NCBI GenBank assembly: GCA_002281855.1
Contig: NCHQ01000018.1
Span: 1 to 64,000 of the forward strand
DNA length: 64,000 nucleotides
Direction: 5' to 3'
DNA from: Rhodospirillales bacterium 24-66-33
Lineage (GTDB): Bacteria; Pseudomonadota; Alphaproteobacteria; Reyranellales; Reyranellaceae
In this document: positions 16,387 to 29,706 of the stretch, in pieces
Layout: each line of letters starts with the position of its first letter
How positions within the stretch are numbered: position 1 is the first letter of the stretch
Position numbers and translations under genes: made by a program
Notes under the pieces: generated by a model
Told to the model about the DNA's origin: nothing
The model's input: the letters and a program-made list of their open reading frames with translations, nothing else
Databases searched by the model: none

Positions 16387-17466
16387 ATGAGCAAGCCGGA
16401 AGCATCGGAGCGCAAGACAGGAAGCATGGCGGGGCTCCTGCTCACCTTGTCGATCCTTGTCGGGACCCTGTACGCGATCGTCGGCTCGGCGATCCCCCCG
16501 GTGCTTTTCTTCCCGCTGTGGATCGTAGGCGACGCGGTCATTCCGGCCTGGGACGCGATCGATCCGACCGTGCCGCGGCTGCCGCCGTTGCCCAAGGATG
16601 CTTCGGATCTCAAGAACGCCGACGCCCGGGGCAAGGCGCTGCGGGCGAAGATCGACCAGTACTACGCGTCGCTGCCGGAGACCCGGAAGCCGTGGGTCTA
16701 CAAGTACTTCGCGCCGCCTTATGTGGGATACTCGGTCGATATCGGCAGGATCGTCCGGCACTACATTCCTGCAGGCGCGTCGTTCGACGAAGCTGAGAGA
16801 ATTCTCATGGCAGCCGGACTGACCGTCGATTGGCCGAGACCACCCAACGGCGTCATGGAGCCCGCCCATATTCCACGGCATGACTACCAGGTGAGGGCAA
16901 GCCTCGAACGGGGTACCGATCCGCCCGGATACATGCGGATCTATGTACGACTGTCGCCGCAGACACGAGGCGACTACGGTGCGAACTCGGCGGTGGGTGC
17001 GGTAACAGGCTCGATCGTCAAGCAGCTCGGGGCGGCGGCACCGCCCGTTTCGTTTCCTCTCGATGCCAGCCGTGCTGCGACGGAACTCGACGTCCTCGTG
17101 AAGATCCCCGACACCCGCTTCTATCAGTTCGATTTGACCTTCCGGGCTGCGAACCCCTCCGAAGCGCCGTCGCTGCGGAAGGTCAGCGGAGATGGTTCCC
17201 GACGGCTCGACGGAACAGAGGCGAGCCCGGGCGCCGTCATTCCGATCCGGGTGACGGTCGCCAATGAAGGTCATCCTCCCTTCTACGATCGGACGATCGA
17301 TACGAAGGGAACGTACAGGTTCAGTTACCTGCAAATTTCGAGACAAGCCGGCGGCACTGGACTGCGCCCGGGCCTCTATCGCTTCAAGGTAACCACACTG
17401 AAAGACATCCCCGAACTCACGGACGTGAAGGTCGACTTCACGATCACCTGGGATGCCCGCATCTAG
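16387..17466 (+). CDS. Membrane-anchored protein of unknown function
   Basis: A 359-residue protein not assigned to a named function. Residues about 15-50 are hydrophobic (GLLLTLSILVGTLYAIVG, then PPVLFFPLWIVGDAVIP), giving one or two N-terminal membrane segments. A predicted periplasmic region with many aromatic residues (KPWVYKYFAPPYVGYSVDIG) follows. The C-terminal third is a beta-rich domain (FYQFDLTF, PIRVTVANEG, YRFKVTTLKDIPELTDVKVD) that resembles the DUF5625-type beta-sandwich. The start ATG at 16387 has a weak GGAG upstream. It converges with uvrA, leaving only 3 nt between the stop codons. Confidence 0.6.
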   Translation: MSKPEASERKTGSMAGLLLTLSILVGTLYAIVGSAIPPVLFFPLWIVGDAVIPAWDAIDPTVPRLPPLPKDASDLKNADARGKALRAKIDQYYASLPETRKPWVYKYFAPPYVGYSVDIGRIVRHYIPAGASFDEAERILMAAGLTVDWPRPPNGVMEPAHIPRHDYQVRASLERGTDPPGYMRIYVRLSPQTRGDYGANSAVGAVTGSIVKQLGAAAPPVSFPLDASRAATELDVLVKIPDTRFYQFDLTFRAANPSEAPSLRKVSGDGSRRLDGTEASPGAVIPIRVTVANEGHPPFYDRTIDTKGTYRFSYLQISRQAGGTGLRPGLYRFKVTTLKDIPELTDVKVDFTITWDARI

Positions 17467-17469
17467 CTC

Positions 17470-20373
<2,904 letters not shown>

Positions 20374-20403
20374 AAGGTATGCGCGGGATCAGCGCATATG
20401 GCG

Positions 20404-20412
20404 ATTATCCCA
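20404..20412 (-). promoter_or_regulatory. Extended -10 candidate upstream of uvrA
   Basis: On the minus strand TGG-GATAAT forms an extended -10 element about 30 nt before the uvrA ATG. A TTGACG 22 nt further up overlaps the MFS stop codon but is spaced too far for a standard -35. Low certainty. Confidence 0.3.
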
Positions 20413-20433
20413 CAGCTCCGCCAGTGCCCTGCG

Positions 20434-21678
20434 TCAAGCTGGCGATGCTTGCGCTGCCAGCACCCGAGCGGTCGGCCGATCGTTCATCAGAAGCTGCGCG
20501 GTACCCGCGATCAGTCCGATCAGGACGCCGATCTTCCAGGCGAGGTCGTAGGAGCCCAGCAGATCGAAAAGATAGCCGCCGCCCCAGGCGCCGAGGAACG
20601 ATCCGGCCTGGTGGCTGAGGAAGGCGATGCCGGTCAGGGTCGACAGGAAGCGCAGGCCGAAGATCTGCACCACCAGCCCGTTGACCAGCGGAATGACTCC
20701 CAGCCAGAGCGTGCCCATGGCGGCGCCGAACAGCACGACCGAGAGGGGCGTCGGCGGGAACAGGAAGAACAGTGCCACCGCCAGCGAGCGCAGCAGGTAG
20801 ATCGCGCCCAGCAGCAGGCGCTTGGGGTATTTGTCACCCAGCCAACCGAACAGCCACGAACTCAGGATGTTGAAGCCGCCGATCAGCATCAGCGCCACGG
20901 CGCTGTAGGACGGATCCATGCCGCACTGCGCGAGATAGGTCGGCAGGTGGGTGGTGATGAAGACGAGCTGCAGGCCGCAGACGAAGAAGGCGAGCGCCAT
21001 CACGACGTAGCCGGTGTGGCGCCGCGCCTCGTCGAGGGCGCCGACCAGGGTGAGGTTGCGGTCGGTCGACAGGGTGTTGGGCAGCTTGTCGGCGCGGCTG
21101 CCGATCCAGGCGGCCGGCAGCATGGCGAGCGCCAAAATCACGAAGGCCCAGACCGCCGCGCGCCAGCCGTCGGTATTGAGAAGGTAGGCCGCGATCGGCG
21201 CCGTCACCATGGTGCCCACGGAGCCCGCGGCCGAGACGATGCCGAAGGCCAGCGTCCGGCGGCCGGGTTCGACGACGCGGGCGGCGATATTGGCGGTGAT
21301 GCCCGACGTCGTGCAGGCCAGCGCCACGCCGATCAGGACGCCGGCGCCCAGGATGATGGGCAGGACGCCCTGGGCCGTGGCGGTCAGCCAGATCCCGAGG
21401 ATGTACAGGGCGCTGCCGATCATCGCGACCCAGCGTGTTCCGTGCTTGTCGGCGAAGAAGCCGGCGATCGGCTGGCTGAGGCCCCACGCGACCTGCTGCA
21501 CGGAGATCGCCAGCGCGAAGTCCGAAATCGCGATCCCCAGTTCCTTGGAGGCCGGCGCCTGGAAGAGGCCGAGATTCTGACGGATGCCCATGGCCAGGGT
21601 CATCATCAGCGCCGCCCCGCCCAGCATGGCGTAGGCCTGGCCGGTCGAAACCTGGGGAACGTGGAAGGATTTGCTCAT
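20434..21678 (-). CDS. MFS transporter
   Basis: A 414-residue major facilitator superfamily permease with about twelve hydrophobic helices in two halves. The loop 2-3 motif appears as GFFADKHGTRWVA, and GWLGDKYPKRLLLG forms the equivalent in the second half. The central loop (GSRADKLPNTLSTDRN) is short. The ligand is unknown; similar proteins export drugs or take up organic acids. ATG 21678 (MSKSF) is preferred over a TTG at 21717. A 26-bp palindrome 68 nt upstream could be its operator. It lies 60 nt before uvrA in the same direction. Confidence 0.85.
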   Translation of the reverse strand: MSKSFHVPQVSTGQAYAMLGGAALMMTLAMGIRQNLGLFQAPASKELGIAISDFALAISVQQVAWGLSQPIAGFFADKHGTRWVAMIGSALYILGIWLTATAQGVLPIILGAGVLIGVALACTTSGITANIAARVVEPGRRTLAFGIVSAAGSVGTMVTAPIAAYLLNTDGWRAAVWAFVILALAMLPAAWIGSRADKLPNTLSTDRNLTLVGALDEARRHTGYVVMALAFFVCGLQLVFITTHLPTYLAQCGMDPSYSAVALMLIGGFNILSSWLFGWLGDKYPKRLLLGAIYLLRSLAVALFFLFPPTPLSVVLFGAAMGTLWLGVIPLVNGLVVQIFGLRFLSTLTGIAFLSHQAGSFLGAWGGGYLFDLLGSYDLAWKIGVLIGLIAGTAQLLMNDRPTARVLAAQASPA

Positions 21679-21745
21679 GGCCGGGGAAGATACGGGAGAC
21701 TTTGCTGCCACAACCAATGAATTGTCGGAGGGCGGTCATGAGCAG

Positions 21746-21771
21746 ACCTAACTTCACAACCGAAGTTAGGT
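21746..21771. promoter_or_regulatory. 26-bp perfect palindrome between the MFS gene and ssb
   Basis: ACCTAACTTC (21746-21755) and GAAGTTAGGT (21762-21771) are exact inverted repeats around a 6-nt centre. The element sits in the divergent intergenic region, 68 nt from the MFS start and 86 nt from ssb. There is no T-run after it, so it looks like a regulator operator rather than a terminator. The cognate regulator is not adjacent. Confidence 0.55.
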
Positions 21772-21856
21772 GTTTCCCACAGGCGGCCGGGGCTAGGTTG
21801 CCGGCCGTGAGGTAGGTGCCGCGTCCCGCGGCGCCGGGAAAGCCAAGGAGGCCCCG

Positions 21857-22366
21857 ATGGCGGGCAGCGTCAACAAAGTCATTCTGGTCGGCAATCTCGG
21901 CCGCGACCCCGAAGTGAAGTCCATGCAGGACGGTCGTTCGCTGGTGAACATGTCGGTGGCGACGTCGGAGACCTGGCGCGACCGCAACAGCGGCGAGCGC
22001 AAGGAACGCACCGAGTGGCACCGTGTCGTGATCTTCAACGACAAGCTGGCCGAAGTGGCCCAGAAGTTCCTGAAGAAGGGCGCCAAGATCTATCTCGAAG
22101 GCCAGCTCACCACCCGCAAGTGGACCGACCAGAGCGGCCAGGAGCGATACACGACCGAAGTGGTCATTCCGCGTTTCGGCGGCTCCCTCACCATGCTCGA
22201 CGGCCGCAGTGGCGGCGGTGAGGGCGGCGGGGGCGGCGGCATGGACGACGATTTCGGCGGCGGCGGCGGCATGTCCGGCGGTGGCGGGATGTCGAGCGGC
22301 GGTGGCGGGGGCGGTCGCGCGGCTCCGCGCGGCAAGGCCGAACTCGACGACGACATTCCGTTCTAG
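21857..22366 (+). CDS. ssb: Single-stranded DNA-binding protein
   Basis: A 169-residue SSB. The OB-fold covers roughly residues 1-112 with the typical start NKVILVGNLGRDPEVK and the conserved WHRVVIFNDKLAEVAQKFLKKG. Residues 118-155 are a Gly-rich flexible linker. The acidic tip DDDIPF is the canonical C-terminal hook for recA, polymerase and other partner proteins. A perfect AAGGAGG (21845-21851) precedes the ATG at 22% of the usual spacing range's short end (5 nt). A CGGCCGG/CCGGCCG hairpin (21784-21807) lies in the leader. Three nt separate it from the next gene. Confidence 0.96.
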   Translation: MAGSVNKVILVGNLGRDPEVKSMQDGRSLVNMSVATSETWRDRNSGERKERTEWHRVVIFNDKLAEVAQKFLKKGAKIYLEGQLTTRKWTDQSGQERYTTEVVIPRFGGSLTMLDGRSGGGEGGGGGGMDDDFGGGGGMSGGGGMSSGGGGGGRAAPRGKAELDDDIPF

Positions 22367-22369
22367 GCC

Positions 22370-23980
22370 GTGCGGACGCTCGTCCTGGGTGGGACGGGCG
22401 TCTTTGGCGGCCGGCTGTGCCGCCTGCTGGCGGGCGATCCTCTCGTCGATCTCACGATCGCCGCGCGCGATCGTGCCAGGGTCGAGGCTCTGGCGGCCGA
22501 ACTGGGCATCGCGGGCCTGGTGCTCGATTGGCGGCGGGACCTGGACCGAGTCCTCGCCTCGCGACAGTTCGACGTGCTGGTCCATGTCGCCGGCCCCTTC
22601 CAGGGCCAGGATTATGCGGTGGCGGAAGCCTGCATCCGTCACGGCGTCCACTATCTCGACCTGTCCGACGATCGCGCCTTCGTCTGCGGCATCGACCGGC
22701 TCGATGCGGCGGCCAGAGCCGCAGGCGTGTTCGTTTGCTCGGGGGCGAGCACTGCACCCGCGCTCACCGGCGCCGTCCTCGAGCAAGTCTTGCAAGAGGG
22801 GATGGCGGTCGACCGCGTGTCGTTCGCCATCGTGCCGGGCAATGACGCGCCGCGCGGCCGCGCGTTGATCGAGGCCATCCTGTCGGGCGCGGGCAAGCCC
22901 ATTCCGGATCAGCCGGGCCGGCACGTCTGGGGCAGCCTTCGACGCTTTGCCGTCCCCGGACTGGGCCGCCGCTGGGCGGCGTCCTGCGACCTGCCGGAGC
23001 CTGCCTTGTTTCGCCGGCGTTTCGGCGTCGCGGAGACCTACGCAGGCGCGGGGCTGGAGCTCTCGGTCCTGCATCTCGGGCTTTGGCTGCTGGCCGCGCC
23101 CGTCCGGCTGGGGTTGCTTCGCTCGCTCAGCCCGGCGGCGACGCCGCTGGCCTGGATCGCCGACCGGCTGCGCGCCTTCGGCACCGACAAGGGAGGGCTG
23201 CGCATCGATTTCGAGGCGGCGGGTGGTCCGCGCACCTGGTCGCTCGTGGCCGAGGGCGGCGATGGTCCCTTCATCCCCGCCACGCCTGCCGCGGCGCTGG
23301 TTCGCAAGCTGGCGCGAGGGGAGGTGACCCAGCGGGGCGCCATGCCCTGCATCGGCCTCCTGTCCCTGGCCGAGATCGAGACCGAGTGGCTGCAGGCGTC
23401 CCTGCGCATCGCCTGCGGTTGGGGCGAGGACGGCGCCTCCTTCCGACCGTCGCTCTATCGCCGCGTCCTGGGCCGTGCCTACGGCGCCCTGTCCGAAGCC
23501 GGGCAAAGGCTACATGGCGGAACGGGCGCCAACTGGAGCGGCCGGTGCTCGGTCGACGGACCCACCAACCTCGCCGGGCGACTCGTGGCCCGGCTGTTCG
23601 CATTGCCGCCCGCGACGGCGGATGCTCCCATCGAAGTCGACTTCGTCGTGCGTGGCGGTCGCGAGACCTGGATCCGGCGGGTCGGCGGTCGCGCGATGCG
23701 CTCCGAGCAATATATCGGCCTGCGCCGGCCCGGCGGCTGGATCGTCGAGCGGTTCGGGCCGTTCGCCTTCGATCTCAGGGTGCCCGTGAAAGACGGTCGG
23801 CTCGAACTGGTGATGACGGGCATGCGTTTCGCGGACGTGCCGCTGCCGCGCTTCTGCTGGCCCCTCATCAAGGCTGCCGAGACCGAGGATGAGGAGGGGC
23901 GTTTCCAGTTCGATGTCGAGATCGGCCTGCCGGGGATAGGCCGGCTGGTGCGCTATCGCGGTTTCCTCACAGGTCGATGA
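22370..23980 (+). CDS. Saccharopine dehydrogenase-like NAD(P)-binding protein with DUF4166 domain
   Basis: A 536-residue two-domain protein. The N-terminal Rossmann domain carries LVLGGTGVFGGRL (4-16) with the GxGxxG-type fold seen in saccharopine-dehydrogenase-like proteins, followed by FDVLVHVAGPFQG and VHYLDLSDD. The C-terminal ~190 residues match the DUF4166 pattern (GRAYGALSEAGQRLHGG, then VDFVVRGGRETWIRR, RFGPFAFDLRVPVKDGRL, GRLVRYRGFL). The substrate is unknown. It starts with GTG 3 nt after ssb. Its end overlaps the convergent DCC gene by 14 nt. Confidence 0.72.
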   Translation: MRTLVLGGTGVFGGRLCRLLAGDPLVDLTIAARDRARVEALAAELGIAGLVLDWRRDLDRVLASRQFDVLVHVAGPFQGQDYAVAEACIRHGVHYLDLSDDRAFVCGIDRLDAAARAAGVFVCSGASTAPALTGAVLEQVLQEGMAVDRVSFAIVPGNDAPRGRALIEAILSGAGKPIPDQPGRHVWGSLRRFAVPGLGRRWAASCDLPEPALFRRRFGVAETYAGAGLELSVLHLGLWLLAAPVRLGLLRSLSPAATPLAWIADRLRAFGTDKGGLRIDFEAAGGPRTWSLVAEGGDGPFIPATPAAALVRKLARGEVTQRGAMPCIGLLSLAEIETEWLQASLRIACGWGEDGASFRPSLYRRVLGRAYGALSEAGQRLHGGTGANWSGRCSVDGPTNLAGRLVARLFALPPATADAPIEVDFVVRGGRETWIRRVGGRAMRSEQYIGLRRPGGWIVERFGPFAFDLRVPVKDGRLELVMTGMRFADVPLPRFCWPLIKAAETEDEEGRFQFDVEIGLPGIGRLVRYRGFLTGR

Positions 23981-24398
23981 AGCGGTCCCGCGTCCCTGGC
24001 GACGGCACGAGGCACGCGTCGAGCCGGCCGAACCAGCGGATCCGATTGCGCGCAACGACGTCGTAGATCGGATCCCGCAAGAGCTTCGGGACCAGGATCA
24101 GCGGATAGAGCCAGCGCGCCGGGCCTCGCAGATGGCGCAGCGCCCGCAGCGCCGCGGTCGAGCGCGTGTAGAGCCTGTGGTCCTCGATCAGCAGGATCGT
24201 CCGATCCAGCGTGTCGTCGGGCAGGCCGAGCGCGGCGAGGACGTGCTTGCCAAGGGACGACTGCGCGCTGGCGAATTTGAGGCGGCCGTCGGGATCGCGC
24301 TTGAGGCAGAAGGCGACGAAGCGGCTGCACAGCACGCATTGGCCGTCGAAGAAGTAGAGCGGCTGCGGCAGGTCCGCCAGGGCCGGCGGGACCTTCAC
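23967..24398 (-). CDS. DCC-family thiol-disulfide oxidoreductase-like protein (DUF393)
   Basis: A 143-residue protein of the DCC (DUF393) family. The name-giving motif is DGQCVLCSRFV near residue 18, where the aspartate and two cysteines lie in a D-x-x-C-x-x-C pattern typical of a thioredoxin-like active site. The rest, including ASAQSSLGKHVLAALGLP and RWFGRLDACLVP, fits the family. GTG 24398 is the likely start: it overlaps the HAD stop as GTGA. The same frame continues upstream through the HAD gene, but that part is a shadow. The physiological substrate is unknown. Confidence 0.75.
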   Translation of the reverse strand: MKVPPALADLPQPLYFFDGQCVLCSRFVAFCLKRDPDGRLKFASAQSSLGKHVLAALGLPDDTLDRTILLIEDHRLYTRSTAALRALRHLRGPARWLYPLILVPKLLRDPIYDVVARNRIRWFGRLDACLVPSPGTRDRFIDL

Positions 24399-25036
24399 GC
24401 GGGAAAGCCGAGGGCCCGCAGTCCGGCCACCGTCTCTTCCGCGGAACGGTGATGAATGCCGCCCATGCCGGTGGCCCGCGCGCCCTCGACGTTCGCCATC
24501 ACGTCGTCGATGAAAACCGCGTCCTGTGGACTGAAGCCGCCCGTCTCGCAGGCAAGCCGGTAGATGGCGGCATCGGGCTTCCAGCAGCCGACGTTCCCGG
24601 AGACGATGAAGTCGCGGAAGCGGCCGACGAAGGGGTGCTTCGCCTGCGCCGGTCCGCGCAGCCACGCGTCGAGGAAGCCGGGCGCGTTGGACAGCAGATA
24701 GAGCGGCACGCCGGCGTCGCCCAGGCGTCCGACCAGGGCCGCCATGGCGGGGAAAGCATGGTCGAGCATCTCGTCGAAACGGTCGTAATAGGCTGAAATC
24801 AGCGCTTCCTTGCCGGGATGACGCGCCTGCAGCTCGCGTGTGGCCGTGGCGGGATCGCCATCGTAGTCCTGCCGCATGTGCCATTCGCGGGTGGTCACGG
24901 TGGCGAGGAATTCCTCCATTTCCGCACCTTCCGGGATGAGCTTCCGGTAGAGGTGGCGCGGATCGTAGTCGATCAGAACGCCGCCCATGTCGAAGACCAC
25001 GACAGAGGGGCGGGGCGGGGTATTTTCTGGGGGCAA
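24395..25036 (-). CDS. HAD-superfamily hydrolase
   Basis: A 213-residue haloacid-dehalogenase-like hydrolase. Motif I is FDMGGVLIDYD (15-25), with the nucleophile Asp16 and Met-Gly instead of Asp at the usual acid position, as in YihX-type members. Motif II is YLLSNAP, the lysine of motif III is in GCWKPDAAIY, and motif IV is FIDDVMANVEGA. It is probably a phosphatase for a small phosphorylated metabolite. The start is TTG at 25036, supported by GGAAAGG about 7-14 nt upstream. It is coupled by GTGA to the DCC gene and is divergent from gyrA. Confidence 0.78.
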   Translation of the reverse strand: MPPENTPPRPSVVVFDMGGVLIDYDPRHLYRKLIPEGAEMEEFLATVTTREWHMRQDYDGDPATATRELQARHPGKEALISAYYDRFDEMLDHAFPAMAALVGRLGDAGVPLYLLSNAPGFLDAWLRGPAQAKHPFVGRFRDFIVSGNVGCWKPDAAIYRLACETGGFSPQDAVFIDDVMANVEGARATGMGGIHHRSAEETVAGLRALGFPA

Positions 25037-25213
25037 TTCGCTGCCTTTCCGCGAGGTATTTTCGGTGCGAATTTAGTCAATAATATCAAAGCATTAAAGG
25101 GCGGTCCGCTGGGCGATTTTTGTTGGTCTTCCGGGGCTTGTTTGGTAGGTTGCCCAATACCCCTGCCGGAGCCTCCGGACGGGCTGCAAGAACGAGAAAA
25201 ATCTCAGGTCTCC

Positions 25214-28066
<2,853 letters not shown>

Positions 28067-28121
28067 GGATCGGTCGTGTCGCTAAGACTTCGCCGTCGCA
28101 GTCTGCGTACAGGGGGGAGAC

Positions 28122-28628
28122 ATGGCCGCAGAACGCACCGGGGTTTATCCGGGCACGTTCGATCCCATCACGAGCGGGCACATGGAAGTGGTGCGGCGCT
28201 CGCTGCGCCTCGTCGACAGGCTGGTGATCGGCCCGCACATCAATGTGGGCAAGGGGCCGCTTTTTTCGCTCGAGGAGCGGATCGACATCATCAACGAGGA
28301 CATCGCGGATTTTCCACAGGCGGACCGCGATCGCATCACGGTGGTGCCGTTCGAGGGGCTGTTGATCCACTTTGCGCGGGACGTGAACGCGTCTCTTATC
28401 ATCCGCGGGCTGCGGGCCGTCTCGGACTTCGAGTACGAAATCCAGATGGCCAACATGAATGCCCGCATGGAGCCTGCGATCGAAACCATCTTCCTGATGG
28501 CCTCCGACCGGCACCAGTTCATCGCCTCGTCCCTCGTGAAGGATATCGCTCGTTTGGGCGGCGACACCTCGCAATTCGTGTCCAAGAAGGTGTTCGAGCG
28601 CCTGAAGGCCAAGTTCGCCAAGAAGTGA
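28122..28628 (+). CDS. coaD: Phosphopantetheine adenylyltransferase
   Basis: A 168-residue enzyme of coenzyme A synthesis, joining AMP to 4'-phosphopantetheine to give dephospho-CoA. The nucleotidyl-transferase motif GTFDPITSGH (11-20) is the T/H-x-G-H signature. LIIRGLRAVSDFEYE and MASDRHQFIASSLVKDIARLG (split near the ISS/T-type site) are typical CoaD elements. A strong GGGGGGAG ribosome-binding site precedes the ATG. It lies 55 nt after gyrA on the same strand. Confidence 0.95.
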   Translation: MAAERTGVYPGTFDPITSGHMEVVRRSLRLVDRLVIGPHINVGKGPLFSLEERIDIINEDIADFPQADRDRITVVPFEGLLIHFARDVNASLIIRGLRAVSDFEYEIQMANMNARMEPAIETIFLMASDRHQFIASSLVKDIARLGGDTSQFVSKKVFERLKAKFAKK

Positions 28629-28645
28629 GGGCTGAGGAGGTCGCG

Positions 28646-28674
28646 TTGACCATCGGCCCTCGGCACTTTATATC
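28646..28674 (+). promoter_or_regulatory. Sigma-70 promoter of tRNA-Lys
   Basis: TTGACC (28646-28651) and TATATC (28669-28674) are separated by exactly 17 nt. The expected start near 28681 lies about 35 nt before the tRNA, leaving a 5' leader for RNase P. It may also drive the downstream glycan cluster, because no terminator is visible between the tRNA and the permease gene. Confidence 0.65.
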
Positions 28675-28715
28675 GGCGCCGCGCGGTGGAGAAGCCCGCG
28701 GCGCGGAACCGGAAA

Positions 28716-28790
28716 GAGCCCGTAGCTCAGCGGTAGAGCATCTGACTTTTAATCAGAGGGTCGTGGGATCGTACCCCACCGGGCTCACCA
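28716..28790 (+). tRNA. tRNA-Lys (anticodon UUU), CCA encoded
   Basis: The cloverleaf is complete: acceptor GAGCCCG (28716-28722) with CGGGCTC (28780-28786), D arm GCTC/GAGC around AGCGGTA, anticodon stem TCTGA/TCAGA with loop CTTTTAA (anticodon TTT), and T stem GTGGG/CCCAC. Discriminator A and an encoded CCA follow. The T loop reads ATCGTAC, so positions 54 and 58 are A and U rather than the near-universal U and A. The exchange keeps a possible 54-58 pair but is unusual. The bacterial promoter upstream looks good. Confidence 0.93.
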
Positions 28791-28818
28791 CTGGACCCAA
28801 GAAGGAGAAGAACGGCTC

Positions 28819-29706
28819 ATGCCGTCGGTGAAAGTCGTCAACGGCAAGCAGATCGTGGTCGAGCATCTCGGTCCGATCGAGCGCGCCATAAGCTTCGCGG
28901 TGAAGCCGTTCGTTCGCATGATACATCATCGCGACCTGATCGCCGCCATCCTGCGTCGCGAGGTGCGCGAGCGCTTCAAGGGATCGATCGCCGGATGGAT
29001 CTGGGCAATCATCGCGCCCCTGCTGATGATTGCCGTCTATACATTCGCGTTCACGACGACGCTTTCTCTGCCGGGAGCCGACGGGACCGATGGCGCCGAG
29101 AGCAAGCAGGTCAGCTATTCGCTGTTCATCTTCAGCGGCCTCATCGTGTTCAGCTTCTTTTCGGAGATGGCGTTCCGGGCGCCGATGCTGCTGCACGAGT
29201 ACACCCACTTCATCAAGCAGACGATCTTTCCCAGCGACATGCTGCCGGTGATCTCGACGTTGCGCGCCACGGCCTACACGCTGATTTCCGGCGCGGTGAT
29301 GCTGCTGTTCCAGCTCGCGATGACCGGCTCCCTGCCGTGGACCGTGCTGCTGGTGCCGCTGATCTTCATCCCGTTCATGGCCTTCCTGATCGGCATGTCG
29401 TGGTTCCTGGCAGCGCTGGGCGCCTTCACGCGCGACGCCGGCTACCTGATGATCACCATCGTGCCGCTGTTCATGTTCGCGACGCCGATCTTCTATTCCC
29501 ACGCCGGTCTGCCGGCGCCGTTCAACTTCTGGATCTATGCCAACGCGCTGACAGGATTCGTCGAGGTCATGCGCGACGTCGTCCTGTTCGGCAAGTTGCC
29601 CAACATGATCGTTTACGGCTGGACCCTGCTGATCTCGGTGTTCAGCTTCTATTTCGGCTACTGGTTCTTTGACAGGTATCGGAATGTCATCGTCGACGTC
29701 CTCTGA
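28819..29706 (+). CDS. Polysaccharide ABC exporter, permease (Wzm-like)
   Basis: A 295-residue ABC-2-type permease of the capsule/O-antigen exporter family. After a basic N-terminus with LRREVRERFKGSIAGWIWA, typical of Wzm/KpsM proteins, about six hydrophobic helices follow (e.g. IIAPLLMIAVYTFAF, LFIFSGLIVFSFF, LISGAVMLLFQLAM, VLLVPLIFIPFMAFLIG). It would move a lipid-linked glycan across the inner membrane with the next gene's ATPase, which overlaps it by 23 nt. AAGGAGA (28802-28808) precedes the ATG. It is the first gene of the ten-gene cluster, 28 nt after the tRNA. Confidence 0.88.
   Translation: MPSVKVVNGKQIVVEHLGPIERAISFAVKPFVRMIHHRDLIAAILRREVRERFKGSIAGWIWAIIAPLLMIAVYTFAFTTTLSLPGADGTDGAESKQVSYSLFIFSGLIVFSFFSEMAFRAPMLLHEYTHFIKQTIFPSDMLPVISTLRATAYTLISGAVMLLFQLAMTGSLPWTVLLVPLIFIPFMAFLIGMSWFLAALGAFTRDAGYLMITIVPLFMFATPIFYSHAGLPAPFNFWIYANALTGFVEVMRDVVLFGKLPNMIVYGWTLLISVFSFYFGYWFFDRYRNVIVDVL

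Noticed and set aside
20374..20433. LexA (SOS) box before uvrA
   Set aside because: No GTTC-N7-GTTC or similar found near uvrA or ssb by eye.
22208..22330. Gly-codon-rich tract in ssb as a DNA repeat
   Set aside because: It is the low-complexity flexible linker of SSB, not a separate repeat element.
20834..23506. An 890-codon minus-strand open frame across the MFS gene, ssb and DUF4166 gene
   Set aside because: It overlaps three recognisable genes and its product is Arg/Ala/Gly-rich without motifs.
24818..25213. Open frame continuing upstream of the gyrA GTG
   Set aside because: It overlaps the antisense HAD gene and shows no gyrase similarity.
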